Assembly (NCBI GenBank): GCA_015472025.1
Contig: BNHL01000001.1
Span: 2,329,501-2,393,500 of the forward strand
Origin: Cytophagales bacterium WSM2-2
GTDB lineage: Bacteria; Bacteroidota; Bacteroidia; Cytophagales; Cyclobacteriaceae
Reading direction: 5' to 3'
DNA: 64,000 nucleotides
Within the stretch, counting starts at the first letter, position 1, and every line of letters begins with the position of its first letter. The notes under the pieces were generated by a model. It saw only the letters and a program-made list of their open reading frames with translations. It was not told the DNA's origin and did not search any database. Shown here one piece after another: positions 1-9,674 of the stretch. Both the position numbers and the translations under genes were made by a program.

Positions 1-262
1 CATTTTTATATTCTCTGGAAAGGTCGCGGGCCTGCTTTGCATAGTCCACGGATTTTTCCCAGTTCCGGGAGGAGTACGCATCAGCAATCTTGAGCTGAAG
101 ATTGATTCGTGCGGGGCCAGTTGTTTTTTTCAATACCGTTTCCAGACTGTCGGCTGATTGTGCGGAAGCAATCGCTCCGCTGAAAATCAAAAGTGAAGTA
201 AGCCATTGGTTGGGTTTAAAAAGACCAATGAGCCTCGAAAGGTGTGTTTTAGGATCATACAT
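1..262 (-). CDS. TPR-like exported protein, N-terminal part only
   Basis: Only the first 87 codons are present; the gene runs off the left edge. The ATG lies at 260-262. The peptide has a hydrophobic segment at about residues 21-34 ending in IASAQ, which looks like a signal peptide. After it comes a helical stretch (ADAYSSRNWEKSVDYAKQA) typical of a tetratricopeptide repeat. In Bacteroidota this start commonly belongs to TPR sensor histidine kinases or TPR-HTH regulators, so a signalling role is plausible, but the output domain is not visible. It is divergent from the receptor gene at 476. Function is inferred; the exported TPR character is read from the sequence. Confidence 0.6.
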   Translation of the reverse strand, partial: MYDPKTHLSRLIGLFKPNQWLTSLLIFSGAIASAQSADSLETVLKKTTGPARINLQLKIADAYSSRNWEKSVDYAKQARDLSREYKN

Positions 263-433
263 TTTCAAAGAAATTAGGGGTGACATCAAGTTAACCAAAA
301 GACTTAAAAAATTGTACAGAACACCTTCCGACAGGGACGAATCGCTGTGTCTTAGGGACGAAAATTTCCTTGGATACCTGCATACAGAAGTACATTACTT
401 TAAATGACTTCTTTTTGTAATTGCCTAGTCATT

Positions 434-468
434 TTGCTTTTTATCGCTTTTCGAAAGCAATATCTTTG
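434..468 (+). promoter_or_regulatory. possible Bacteroidota promoter of the DISM receptor gene
   Basis: TATCTTTG at 461-468 matches the Bacteroidota -7 box TAnnTTTG. A TTG at 434-436 could be the -33 box, although the 24-nt spacer is a little long. Transcription would start almost at the first ATG (476), giving a leaderless or very short-leader mRNA. Confidence 0.3.
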
Positions 469-475
469 AGTAGAG

Positions 476-2380
476 ATGATGGACGATATTCTGAAAATAT
501 TAGGCAGGCTGGTTTGGGCTTTCATAGTCAGTTTTCCAATTTCAACTTATGCGCAACATGCAGTGCCCATTGCAGACAGCGTTGATCAGCACATCTTCAC
601 CTATGGTGACATTGAGTATCTCGAGGATCCGACTGACCAGCTTACGATTGAAAAAATTTCGTCCAGGGAATTTGAAAATAGATTCACCTCCAATACATTT
701 TATAAGCCCGAGAATAAGAACCGCAAATCAACGTATTGGTTCAGAATCAGGATTAAGCATAATAGCAACACAAAAAAAGAGTGGGTAGCTGAATTTTTTG
801 ATCAGACAATCGATCACCTTGAATTTTATTCTCCATTGAAAAGCGGGGGATACAAAAGAACAGTCACCGGTGATGAATTTAATTTTGACAGTCGAATTAC
901 CTGGCACAAAAACTTTATCGTTCAGCTTGATCCTTTCGGAGATGATGAATTCTATTACTATGCCAGGGTGAAATCAAAGCAACGCGCAGATGTGATGATT
1001 GTGCTCCGTTCTCAAAGCTGGCTGTTGCACTATGCTTTAGATGAATATTTTTTCTTTGGAATTTTCTACGGAATGATCCTCGTATTCAGTTTTTACAATC
1101 TGCTCATGTTTATCGCGGTACGGGAAAGCCATTACCTCTATTATATATTGTATCTCGTCAGCCTGGGTTTGTATGAAATGAGCGCAGACGGTATCGGGTT
1201 TCAGTACCTGTGGCCCGAGTGGCCTGCATTTAATTATTATGCTCCCAATCTCTTTCTATACTGCGCTTCTACGGCAGCTATGATTTTCTCGTCATCGCTT
1301 TTGAACTTGAGGAAATCGAACGACTGGCTTTTCAAAATTTTCATTGGCGTGTTTCTGTTCAGAACGGCTTTTTTGATTGTGAGCCTCACGATAGTCCCGC
1401 AGTGGTTCAACTTCAGGTTCATAGAGATGTTACCGTTCTTGTCCATTTATTACGCGAGTATCCGGAGTTATTTTTTTACGAAGTATACACCAGCTAGGTT
1501 TCTGGTAGGAGCCTATTCATTCGTGGCGCTTGCCATTATGTATAAAATTGTGGAGACGGCTAATATTGATTGGAAACCAATCGGTGAACTGTCTTACTAT
1601 AGTCTTGGATTCAGTTTCGTAATAGAAATGCTGCTGCTTTCGTTTGCAATCAGTGACAAGATCAGGCTGCTGAGGCTTGAAAAAAATGAAGCGCAGATCA
1701 ATACGATCAATCAGCTCAATGAAAATCAACGTCTGAAGGACAATCTCAATAAAATTCTGGAAGAGCAAGTACAACTGAAAACGGCAGAGATCACGCGCAA
1801 CCTTGCATTGATCGAAGAACAAAACCACCAGTTGGAAAATGCTAACCGGCAACTCGAAGACCAGGCTCAGGAGATCGCTGAGATTAATAAGTTGTTGTCA
1901 CGCGACAATGTGCAACTTCAGCATGATGTCGCTGTTGCCAAAGAAGCGCGGGTACTTTCCAAAGAAGTAGACTTCGAAGAGTTCAGCGCTATCTACCCCG
2001 ATGACGACAGTTGCTTGAAATTTATTTCTACGATCAAATGGCAAAATGGATTTTGGTGTAAGAAGTGCAATCACATGAATTATGGTGATGGCCGGAGCCC
2101 TTACAGCAGGAGATGTTCGAGGTGTGGATATGAAGAATCCGTGACAGCCAATACGCTACTTCAAAACACACGCTTGCCGATCAACAAAGCATTCTATATG
2201 ATCTTCCTCGTGTACTCATCCAACGGAAGAATTTCATCGCACAAGTTGTCTGAGATTTTGCACATCCGCCAGAGTACATGCTGGCTTTACAGTTCTAAAA
2301 TCAAAAAAGCGATGAAGGAAAAGGCCAAAACCGGCAAAATTCACCACGCAGACGGTTGGGATTCCATTATTTTCAGCTAA
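476..2380 (+). CDS. 7TM-DISM receptor fused to IS1595-type zinc ribbon/HTH
   Basis: Membrane signalling protein of 634 residues. A signal peptide (ending near TYAQ) precedes an extracellular 7TMR-DISM ligand-binding-like domain (about 30-180). A seven-helix DISM membrane region follows (about 185-395), then a long coiled coil (about 400-490). The C-terminus (about 497-634) is unusual. It has a PDDDSCLKFISTIKW lead-in, a zinc ribbon with C528, C531, C547 and C550, the TANTLLQNTRLP segment and an HTH-like stretch. This matches the N-terminus of IS1595-family transposases (Zn_Tnp_IS1595), but no DDE nuclease domain follows. DISM receptors normally end in kinase, cyclase or HTH domains, so this is probably a membrane-tethered DNA-binding regulator made from a domesticated transposase part. 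Its place just before the glucan locus suggests it controls that locus; this is inference. Confidence 0.8.
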   Translation: MMDDILKILGRLVWAFIVSFPISTYAQHAVPIADSVDQHIFTYGDIEYLEDPTDQLTIEKISSREFENRFTSNTFYKPENKNRKSTYWFRIRIKHNSNTKKEWVAEFFDQTIDHLEFYSPLKSGGYKRTVTGDEFNFDSRITWHKNFIVQLDPFGDDEFYYYARVKSKQRADVMIVLRSQSWLLHYALDEYFFFGIFYGMILVFSFYNLLMFIAVRESHYLYYILYLVSLGLYEMSADGIGFQYLWPEWPAFNYYAPNLFLYCASTAAMIFSSSLLNLRKSNDWLFKIFIGVFLFRTAFLIVSLTIVPQWFNFRFIEMLPFLSIYYASIRSYFFTKYTPARFLVGAYSFVALAIMYKIVETANIDWKPIGELSYYSLGFSFVIEMLLLSFAISDKIRLLRLEKNEAQINTINQLNENQRLKDNLNKILEEQVQLKTAEITRNLALIEEQNHQLENANRQLEDQAQEIAEINKLLSRDNVQLQHDVAVAKEARVLSKEVDFEEFSAIYPDDDSCLKFISTIKWQNGFWCKKCNHMNYGDGRSPYSRRCSRCGYEESVTANTLLQNTRLPINKAFYMIFLVYSSNGRISSHKLSEILHIRQSTCWLYSSKIKKAMKEKAKTGKIHHADGWDSIIFS

Positions 2381-2718
2381 GCGGCTAATCATAAACCGCT
2401 GTTCTTCTGCTCATTATATCTGTATTGAAAATATTTTTCATACCTGTGATTTTATCGTAACAGCTTGAATTGCATACACTTGCACAAGTGAGTTATGCAA
2501 ACGAGTGCGGAAAAAGAGGCGTATCAATCGATGCGCATTTTTTTCGGCATTATCCCTCAAATTTTACTGAATTACGCCTTTTTAACATTGTGAGCGAAGC
2601 GTATTAACTTATGTAATTGCTTAAAGATCAATGTATTAAGTTGAGATTGACGGTTCTGGAACGTTACATTTGATTTACCTAATGAAAACTAAACCTTAAT
2701 CTAAAAAACTCATTTAAC
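2381..2718. other. intergenic region before the glucan utilisation locus
   Basis: About 340 bases without a credible gene. It ends in a promoter-like pair (see 2641-2672) and an AT-rich leader directly before susC. A weak 5-bp hairpin just after the receptor stop (about 2379-2401) lacks a T-run. No other structure was recognised. Confidence 0.5.
2641..2672 (+). promoter_or_regulatory. promoter of the glucan utilisation locus
   Basis: TTG at 2641-2643 and TACATTTG at 2665-2672 fit the Bacteroidota -33/-7 consensus (TTG, TAnnTTTG) with a 21-nt spacer. The expected start site near 2679 leaves a leader of about 40 nt before the susC ATG at 2719. Confidence 0.5.
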
Positions 2719-5700
2719 ATGCGAGAATCTCTACAAGTAAGATCAGGATTTAGAATAGTCCTGATTATCTGTTGCACTCTGGTATGGGGCCTGGCTCAGG
2801 CACAAAACCGAACGGTCTCAGGGACTGTAAAAGATGCGAAGTCGAATGACCCGCTGCCCGGTGTCAATGTGATCATCAAAGGCACGGCTACGGGTACGAT
2901 CACGGACTCGGACGGAAAATTTACTTTGAACGTTTCATCTGACAGTGATGTCCTGATGTTTTCGTTCATTGGTTTCAAGCAAGCCGAAGTTACTGTTGGT
3001 TCGCAATCTACTATTGAAGTAGGTCTTAACACAGACATTACAGCTTTGGAAGAAGTTGTGGTTGTAGGTTATGGCGAGCAAAAGAAAAGCGTAGTAACAG
3101 GAGCGATCTCCAAAGTGTCCGCTGAGAACCTTGAAAGAGTTCCTAACGGTTCTATCGGCACTGCGCTGCAAGGCAGGGTTGCCGGGGTAACCATCGCACA
3201 GGAATCCGGACAGCCTGGTTCTGCAGCAACGATTCGAATTCGGGGTATCACTACTTTCGGTGGAGGTAATAATCCGCTTTGGGTTGTAGATGGTATCGTA
3301 GTTGACCAGGCCACCATGGGCTACCTCAACCAATCCGACATTGAATCAATTGAAGTTTTGAAAGACGCAACCTCAGCAGCAATTTATGGAACTCGTGCGG
3401 CCACAGGGGTTATTATCGTTACTACCAAGAAAGGAAAATCAGGCAAGTTTACAGTTGACTATAATGGCTTCCTCGGAACGTCAGCGCCTGCGCGAAAACT
3501 CGACTTGTTGAATGCACAGCAATATGCAACGATCATCAATGAAAGATCTGTAGGCGGTGGAGGACCATTGGTGTATGCCAACCCATCTGCTCTCGGTAAT
3601 GGTACCGATTGGCAAAAAGTAATTTTCAACAACGCTGCGTTTCGTTCTAACCACCAGATCAGCTTGAGTGGTGGCGGAGACAAATCGACTTATTATTTCT
3701 CTGCGGGCTATCAAAATCAGGAAGGAATTGTGTTGCCTGAAATTTCGGGCTACCAGAAATACAACGTGAGGATTAACTCGACTCACAAAATTGCGAACAT
3801 ATTTACAATGACGCAGACGATTGGCTATACCCACCAGACTTCAAAAGGCATAGGCAATACAAATAATGAATTTGGCGGACCACTTAGCTCTGCTGTTAAT
3901 CTGGATCCAACCACGCCATTGTACGAAACTGATCCGGCGAAACTTGCTTTGTATAATCCATTATCGGTTAAGGACGATTACGGAAATGTGTATGGTATCT
4001 CCAGCCTTGGTGTTCAGGAGATGTCGAATCCCGCAGCCTATGCACGGACACGCCTGGGCAACGGAACATGGTCTGATGATCTCGTTGGAAATATTTCGCT
4101 TGAAGCAGCCATTACCAAGGATTTAAAAATTAAATCAATTGCTTCAGGTTCACTCGCATTCTGGGGTGACGGAGGATTTACTCCTTCCTACTACCTGGGC
4201 TCAGGCGGAGGTAACAACCAGCCGATCAATCACCTTTCGAGAAACACCAACGACAGGTCAAACTGGAATGTTGAAAACTTCATCACGTATACAAAAACAC
4301 TGGGCGACCACAATTTCACGGTTATGGCGGGCCAGGGTGCTTATGTTTCTAATGTCGGAGGCGGTAGCAGCTTTACACTCTTCAACTTGCCTGTAACTAA
4401 CTACAGAGATGCGTCTTTCGGTTTCTACTCGAATTCGTCAACATATACAGCAAGCGCCTACACTACCAATGGGTATCTCTCCAACAACGTTCATAAGTTG
4501 TCATCCCTGTTTGGTCGCGTGAATTACAATTTCAAAGAGAAATATCTGATTACAGGTATTTTGAGAAGAGATGGCAGTAACCGTTTTGGATCCAATCATC
4601 ACTACGGTGTTTTCCCGGGTGCATCATTTGGATGGAATGTTTCGAGAGAAAATTTCTGGCCTGAAAATAATGTAGTTGGCTACCTGAAAGTAAGAGCTGG
4701 ATTTGGTACCACTGGAAATGACGGCATCGGAGATTACGGATACCTCTCACTGGTAAATCCGGGATATAACTACACCATTGGTGGCAACGTTGTTCAGGGA
4801 TACACTGCGAAATCACTTGACAACCCCGATCTCAAATGGGAAACTACCAAGCAGGTCAACGTTGGTTTTGAAACAAGCTTGTTCAGCGATCTGAGCGTTA
4901 CGTTCGACTACTTCGTGAAAAAGACAAGTGGTATCCTTCGCCCGGTTAGCATTCCGGGATATGTTGGAGTGACAGATCTCCCTCTTGGAAACGTAGCTGA
5001 TATGGAAAACAGAGGCTTTGAATTGGAATTGAAATACAGACGTAAAATCGGTCCGGTTGATTTCTCTGCATCAGCCAATGGAGCTACGTTGAAAAACGAA
5101 GTGACCTACGTAGCGTCTGATGTCAATTATGTTGTAGGTGATGCTTCTTTCCAGGGAATGGGAACGGTAACGCGAATCCAGGTAGGACAGCCTTACAATT
5201 CATTCTATGGTTTCAAAACCGATGGTATATTCCAAACCCAGGAGCAAATCAGCAACTACGTTAATAACAAAGGCGAGTTGATGCAGCCAAATGCAAAACC
5301 GGGTGACTTCAAATGGGTGGATGTTAACAATGACGGTAAAATAACAACGGATGATTTAGATCGCACAACGTTAGGCAGTAGTATTCCCAAATACACTTTC
5401 GGTGTCACGTTAAATTTTGCATACAAGAATTTTGACTTGATGATTTTTGCCAACGGAGCCGGTGGAAATAAAATTTTCCAGGGACTCAGAAGGTTGGATA
5501 TCGATCAGGCCAATTTCTCCACCAAAGTTTTGAATCGCTGGACTGGTCCTGGTACTTCGAACAGTTTCCCACGTCTTGACAAAAACGATCCCAACAGGAA
5601 TTTCAGCAACATGTCAGAATTCTATCTCGAGAAGGGAGACTACATGCGTTTTAAAATTGTTCAACTCGGTTATACGATTCCCGCGAACAAAATGCTGAGC

Positions 5701-5868
5701 AAAATGGGCATAAGCAAATTCAGAGCATACATCACTGCCGAAAACCTGTTCACGTTCACAAAGTATAGCGGATATGATCCTGAAATCGGAGGTAGTGTTT
5801 TCAGTATCGATAAAGCAAGATACCCTCAGGCAAGATCATTTTTATTTGGAGTTCAGGTGAAATTTTAA
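2719..5868 (+). CDS. susC: SusC-like TonB-dependent outer-membrane transporter
   Basis: Outer-membrane importer of oligosaccharides, powered by TonB and lidded by SusD. The 1049-residue protein has a signal peptide (ending AQAQ) and a carboxypeptidase-regulatory-like beta-sandwich domain (about 30-110, GTVKDAKSNDPLPGVNVIIK). The plug follows, with the SusC signatures VVVGYGEQKK and IEVLKDATSAAIYGTRAA, and then a 22-strand barrel ending in the aromatic residue F. Length is normal for the family. It is the first gene of a tight eight-gene plus-strand array, and susD starts at or just after its stop. The neighbouring enzymes suggest beta-glucan oligosaccharides as cargo; this is inference. Confidence 0.95.
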   Translation: MRESLQVRSGFRIVLIICCTLVWGLAQAQNRTVSGTVKDAKSNDPLPGVNVIIKGTATGTITDSDGKFTLNVSSDSDVLMFSFIGFKQAEVTVGSQSTIEVGLNTDITALEEVVVVGYGEQKKSVVTGAISKVSAENLERVPNGSIGTALQGRVAGVTIAQESGQPGSAATIRIRGITTFGGGNNPLWVVDGIVVDQATMGYLNQSDIESIEVLKDATSAAIYGTRAATGVIIVTTKKGKSGKFTVDYNGFLGTSAPARKLDLLNAQQYATIINERSVGGGGPLVYANPSALGNGTDWQKVIFNNAAFRSNHQISLSGGGDKSTYYFSAGYQNQEGIVLPEISGYQKYNVRINSTHKIANIFTMTQTIGYTHQTSKGIGNTNNEFGGPLSSAVNLDPTTPLYETDPAKLALYNPLSVKDDYGNVYGISSLGVQEMSNPAAYARTRLGNGTWSDDLVGNISLEAAITKDLKIKSIASGSLAFWGDGGFTPSYYLGSGGGNNQPINHLSRNTNDRSNWNVENFITYTKTLGDHNFTVMAGQGAYVSNVGGGSSFTLFNLPVTNYRDASFGFYSNSSTYTASAYTTNGYLSNNVHKLSSLFGRVNYNFKEKYLITGILRRDGSNRFGSNHHYGVFPGASFGWNVSRENFWPENNVVGYLKVRAGFGTTGNDGIGDYGYLSLVNPGYNYTIGGNVVQGYTAKSLDNPDLKWETTKQVNVGFETSLFSDLSVTFDYFVKKTSGILRPVSIPGYVGVTDLPLGNVADMENRGFELELKYRRKIGPVDFSASANGATLKNEVTYVASDVNYVVGDASFQGMGTVTRIQVGQPYNSFYGFKTDGIFQTQEQISNYVNNKGELMQPNAKPGDFKWVDVNNDGKITTDDLDRTTLGSSIPKYTFGVTLNFAYKNFDLMIFANGAGGNKIFQGLRRLDIDQANFSTKVLNRWTGPGTSNSFPRLDKNDPNRNFSNMSEFYLEKGDYMRFKIVQLGYTIPANKMLSKMGISKFRAYITAENLFTFTKYSGYDPEIGGSVFSIDKARYPQARSFLFGVQVKF

Positions 5869-5897
5869 TGGATGTTAAACAAGTAAAAATTACGGAT

Positions 5898-7412
5898 ATG
5901 AAATTGAATAGAATGAAATCATATGTCGCAGCTGTCTTAACGATAGTGATATCGGTTTCCTGTACGGATAGTTTTTTGAATGTACCGCCCAAGGGTGCAT
6001 TTCTAAGCGGTAACTATTATGCCAATCGCGATCAGGCGTTTTCAGCGCTCGTAGCGGTATATGACGGTATGAGAAAAAATACCGGAGGTTTTGAGAACAT
6101 AACCACCATGATGAACGCGGGGTCTGACGATCACGTAGCAGGCGGTGGTTCTGCAACGGATGGACTTCAGATTCACGTGTTTGACAAATTCACACTGACA
6201 GCTGATAACATGGCGAGCAGTTTCTGGAGCGATCATTTCCAGGGAGTTTTCAGGGCCAATATTCTTCTGGCCAAGATTGACGGTGTCACGATGGGCGATG
6301 CTGAAAAGGCGAGATTCAAAGCGGAAGCAAAAACATTGAGAGCGATCTACTATTTCAACCTGGTTAGGATGTTCAAAAATGTTCCATTGTTTACTGTGCC
6401 TGTTTCTACCTCTGAAATTTATAACATCACACAAGCAACACCGGAGAGCGTATATGCCCAGATTGAAAAAGATCTCAAAGAATCGCTGGCCGACTTACCC
6501 GGTACTGTTCCTGCAACAGAGAGCGGCCGCATGACAAAAGGTGGCGCGCAGGCAATGTTGGGAAAAGTCCTGTTGTTTGAGGGAAAAAATTCTGAAGCGG
6601 CCGTGCAGTTTGCTGATGTGAATGGAACGCCAGGCGGTACAAGCATTTATGGTTACAAACTCCTGACCAACTTCAGTGATTTGTGGGTAGTAGCTAATAA
6701 GTTTAACTCAGAATCAATCATCGAGTGTGTTCATAGCAATCAGTCACATAACGATTGGGGATTTTGGGGATCAGGTCAGGATATGGGAAATACACTTAAC
6801 GTAATGGCCGGCATCCGGAACTATTCCAAAATAAAAAGTGCCAGTACTGCACCTGCATCGATGCCCGGTGGATGGAGCTTTAGCACGTTTACTCAAGACT
6901 TTTATGATGTCATCAAAACGGATCCTCGTTTTGCTGCCACTGTTTTGGATTTGCATGCTTACGAAACCGCCGGTGATATCGCGTATGTTCATGGCGATGA
7001 AGACCTCGGCTACTATCTGAATAAATTCATGCCCAGACCTCAGGACGTGTTTACCGGTGGAGGAGCTGTTGAATTGAATTTCCAACAGGATAGCTATGTG
7101 ATTCGCTTGGCAGATACTTACCTGATGGAAGCGGAAGCGTTGGGTGCTACTGGTGCAAGGGCACAAGCGCTGCTCGATGCAGTAAGAGCAAGGGTAGGTC
7201 TCGCTTCAGTTCCGGTGTCATTAAGTGCAATTAAGAATGAGCGGAGGTTGGAATTGGCTGGCGAAGGACATCGTTTCTTTGACCTTGTTAGGTGGAATGA
7301 CGCGACAGCAATGCTTGCCAGCCGCGGATTTGTTGCAGGCAAACATGAAATCTTCCCGATACCGGCAAGAGAATTGAAGGGCACGAAGCTTCAGCAAAAC
7401 CCTGGGTACTAG
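5898..7412 (+). CDS. susD: SusD-like surface glycan-binding lipoprotein
   Basis: Surface lipoprotein that binds glycan and caps the SusC pore. A lipobox-like VISVSC gives the lipidated Cys, after which the mature protein has the TPR-rich helical SusD/RagB fold and ends in the family signature NERRLELAGEGHRFFDLVRW. An ATG overlaps the susC stop (5868), but the ATG at 5898 gives a better lipoprotein signal and is used here; 5913 is also possible. About 504 residues, normal for the family. The pair SusC/SusD defines a polysaccharide utilisation locus. Confidence 0.93.
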   Translation: MKLNRMKSYVAAVLTIVISVSCTDSFLNVPPKGAFLSGNYYANRDQAFSALVAVYDGMRKNTGGFENITTMMNAGSDDHVAGGGSATDGLQIHVFDKFTLTADNMASSFWSDHFQGVFRANILLAKIDGVTMGDAEKARFKAEAKTLRAIYYFNLVRMFKNVPLFTVPVSTSEIYNITQATPESVYAQIEKDLKESLADLPGTVPATESGRMTKGGAQAMLGKVLLFEGKNSEAAVQFADVNGTPGGTSIYGYKLLTNFSDLWVVANKFNSESIIECVHSNQSHNDWGFWGSGQDMGNTLNVMAGIRNYSKIKSASTAPASMPGGWSFSTFTQDFYDVIKTDPRFAATVLDLHAYETAGDIAYVHGDEDLGYYLNKFMPRPQDVFTGGGAVELNFQQDSYVIRLADTYLMEAEALGATGARAQALLDAVRARVGLASVPVSLSAIKNERRLELAGEGHRFFDLVRWNDATAMLASRGFVAGKHEIFPIPARELKGTKLQQNPGY

Positions 7413-7443
7413 TTCGACAATGTCAAATCACATCATTAATAAA

Positions 7444-8361
7444 ATGAAATCATATAATAGCATTTTAAAGTTTAGCTCGCTCCTCATTCTTGGAGTAGCA
7501 GCAGTATTGGATGCGTGCCAGCCTGATCAGGGAGGTAGCTTGGGCAATCCACCTAAGGCTGATTTTGCAAGCACCGTAGGAAGTAACGGTTATTCAGTTG
7601 TCCTCGTAAACAAATCAGCAGGACCAAACATTGCGTATTGGGCAATTCCAGGAATCAATCTTGGATTTTCTGACCTCAAAGGTGATACCATCAAACTTAA
7701 CTTCACATTCCCTGGAACTTATGAAGTGAAGATGCGTGCATTTGGCCAGGGTGGGGTGGATTCGACCAAGCAAATGGTGACCACTACCCAAGCAGATCCC
7801 AGCGCGTGTGATCCAACTAAAGCACTTGGCTTTATTGCTTCATGTACTGTGAAAACATGGAAGTTGATGCCAGCTGCAGGTGCATACCAGGTTGGACCCA
7901 ATCCAAATGACGGTTCATGGTGGAGCAACGGAGCAGGAGATGTGAGTGCAAGAGCTTGTGAGTTCGATGATGAATACAAGTTCACATTCAACGCAGCAGG
8001 AACTTTTGTATACAATAGCCATGGTGATTTTTTTGGCGATGGATACATGGGAGATAACACCAGCTCGTGCCAGCCTGAAAGCAACTTCACAACAACACAA
8101 AAGCCGTGGGGATCGGGAACATTTAAATTTTCTGTTATTCCCGGAGGAGGAATTAACAAACTTGGTCAGCTAAAACTGATTGGTCTTGGTGCACATATGG
8201 GTTTGCAGAAAGTGACTGAGAAAGGAGAAATATCAAGTGGCCCGGTCAGTGCAATCACGTATGACATCCTTTCGATGACTCAAAATTCGGGTGGCGATGT
8301 TCTGGTCCTTGGCGCCAATTTTGGCGGAGGCTGGTGGACATTTACATTCAAATCATTTTAA
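7444..8361 (+). CDS. PKD-domain lipoprotein, probable surface glycan-binding protein
   Basis: About 305 residues. The lipobox is VLDAC. A PKD-like beta-sandwich follows (about residues 30-110, ADFAS...FPGTYEVKMRAFGQGG). The C-terminal beta-rich domain is rich in exposed Trp and Gly (WWSNGAGDV, GGGWWTFTFKSF), as in carbohydrate-binding proteins. Its position right after susD is where PULs encode a third, SusE/F-like surface glycan-binding protein. PKD lipoproteins of this kind are known from laminarin loci of marine Bacteroidota. The start at 7444 is preferred over 7420 because it puts the hydrophobic core near the N-terminus. Binding is inferred. Confidence 0.75.
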   Translation: MKSYNSILKFSSLLILGVAAVLDACQPDQGGSLGNPPKADFASTVGSNGYSVVLVNKSAGPNIAYWAIPGINLGFSDLKGDTIKLNFTFPGTYEVKMRAFGQGGVDSTKQMVTTTQADPSACDPTKALGFIASCTVKTWKLMPAAGAYQVGPNPNDGSWWSNGAGDVSARACEFDDEYKFTFNAAGTFVYNSHGDFFGDGYMGDNTSSCQPESNFTTTQKPWGSGTFKFSVIPGGGINKLGQLKLIGLGAHMGLQKVTEKGEISSGPVSAITYDILSMTQNSGGDVLVLGANFGGGWWTFTFKSF

Positions 8362-8420
8362 AATCTAAATAGAAGAGGTAAGACAGTTATTTTCGTAGGA
8401 TAAAAAAGTTAGTTCTGATT

Positions 8421-9653
8421 ATGCATTTTTCTCAATCACCATTATCCTTCAAAATTATGTTTTACCTCTTCTTTAATACCTGTTTTTCATGGATCGCAAT
8501 GATCCTGTGCGGATGCAGCCCATCCAATGGTGGCTCTACTCCGGTAGTTCCTGTTGTCAGTATCCAGGATGTTATACAGAATCGTAGCACCAGTGATCAA
8601 CCGATGCGATTCTATATTTCCCTGGATAAGGCTGCCAGCAATGATATCTCGGTCGATTACGTTGTGACCGATGGAACAGCAGTCGCATCAAAAGATTTTG
8701 TTAGTGCCTCCGGAACGTTAACTATTCCGGCAAAACAGAACCAAGCCTTTATCGATGTGCAGATCAAAGGAGACCCTTCTGATCTGCGACAATCGAATCT
8801 TCAATTCACAGTAGTGTTGTCAAATCCTAAGTCGTGTACACTTGGAACAAGCGTAGCGAAGGGAACTTTGGTCACGGAAAATGGCACTTACCTCCCAACA
8901 GATAACACAGGTTATTCCACACCAGCAACTTATCCGAACTACACACTTGTATGGAGTGATGAATTTTCAGGATCAGCATTGAATCTGAATTTCTGGAACC
9001 AGGAGACTGGTAATGGCAGCGGAGGCTGGGGCAATAATGAATTGGAATATTACACATCAAGTCCTAAAAATGTTTTCCTGTCCAACGGCAACCTGGTGAT
9101 TGAAGCAAGGAAAGAACCGATCAGCGGATTCAATTATTCTTCATCGCGACTCACTACACAAAACAAAAAGACATTCAAATTTGGAAGGATTGACATTCGC
9201 GCAAAACTCCCGGTAAGCAAGGGGATGTGGCCTGCCTTATGGATGTTGGGAACAAACATTACTACAGCGGGCTGGCCGGGGTGTGGTGAAATTGACATCA
9301 TGGAATTGATCGGCACTTACCCCAGTCGGGTCAGGAGCACGATGCACTGGAAAGCAACAAGCGGAGGCGAAGCAAACAAAGGCGCTGACTATAATCTATC
9401 ATCTTCCGATTTCTCAAAAGCGTTTCATGTTTACAGTCTCGTTTGGAAACAAGACTTGATTCAATGTTATGTCGATGATGTACTTCTTGTTACTGTAACA
9501 CCAACCGATTCTGGTGCGACTAACTGGCCTTTCAATGCAGAGGAATTTTTAATTTTTAATGTAGCTGTAGGAGGAAATTGGCCAGGACCTCCGGACGACA
9601 CAACAGTTTTTCCGCAGCGCATGTTTGTCGACTATGTAAGAGTTTTCCAATAA
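8421..9653 (+). CDS. GH16 endo-beta-glucanase (laminarinase-like) lipoprotein
   Basis: Secreted endo-acting beta-1,3(-1,4)-glucanase expected at the cell surface. The lipobox MILCGC is followed by a Calx-beta-like domain (about 44-155) and a GH16 jelly roll (about 165-410). The catalytic motif EIDIME spans residues 290-295: nucleophile E290, assisting D292, acid/base E295. WSDEFSG at the start of the catalytic domain and the late WPGPPDDTTVFPQRMFVDYVRV stretch (partly quoted: FPQRMFVDYVRVF) are typical of laminarinases. The first ATG keeps a Lys in the signal n-region, so it is preferred over 8457. It would cut glucan outside the cell into pieces for SusC/D. Confidence 0.9.
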   Translation: MHFSQSPLSFKIMFYLFFNTCFSWIAMILCGCSPSNGGSTPVVPVVSIQDVIQNRSTSDQPMRFYISLDKAASNDISVDYVVTDGTAVASKDFVSASGTLTIPAKQNQAFIDVQIKGDPSDLRQSNLQFTVVLSNPKSCTLGTSVAKGTLVTENGTYLPTDNTGYSTPATYPNYTLVWSDEFSGSALNLNFWNQETGNGSGGWGNNELEYYTSSPKNVFLSNGNLVIEARKEPISGFNYSSSRLTTQNKKTFKFGRIDIRAKLPVSKGMWPALWMLGTNITTAGWPGCGEIDIMELIGTYPSRVRSTMHWKATSGGEANKGADYNLSSSDFSKAFHVYSLVWKQDLIQCYVDDVLLVTVTPTDSGATNWPFNAEEFLIFNVAVGGNWPGPPDDTTVFPQRMFVDYVRVFQ

Positions 9654-9674
9654 GTCAATTTGCTGATTAATTTA

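Noticed and set aside
2379..2401. Terminator after the DISM receptor gene
   Set aside because: Only a 5-bp stem and no T-run.
5868..5897. susD start overlapping the susC stop
   Set aside because: The resulting N-terminus places too many polar residues before the lipoprotein signal; 5898 or 5913 fits better.
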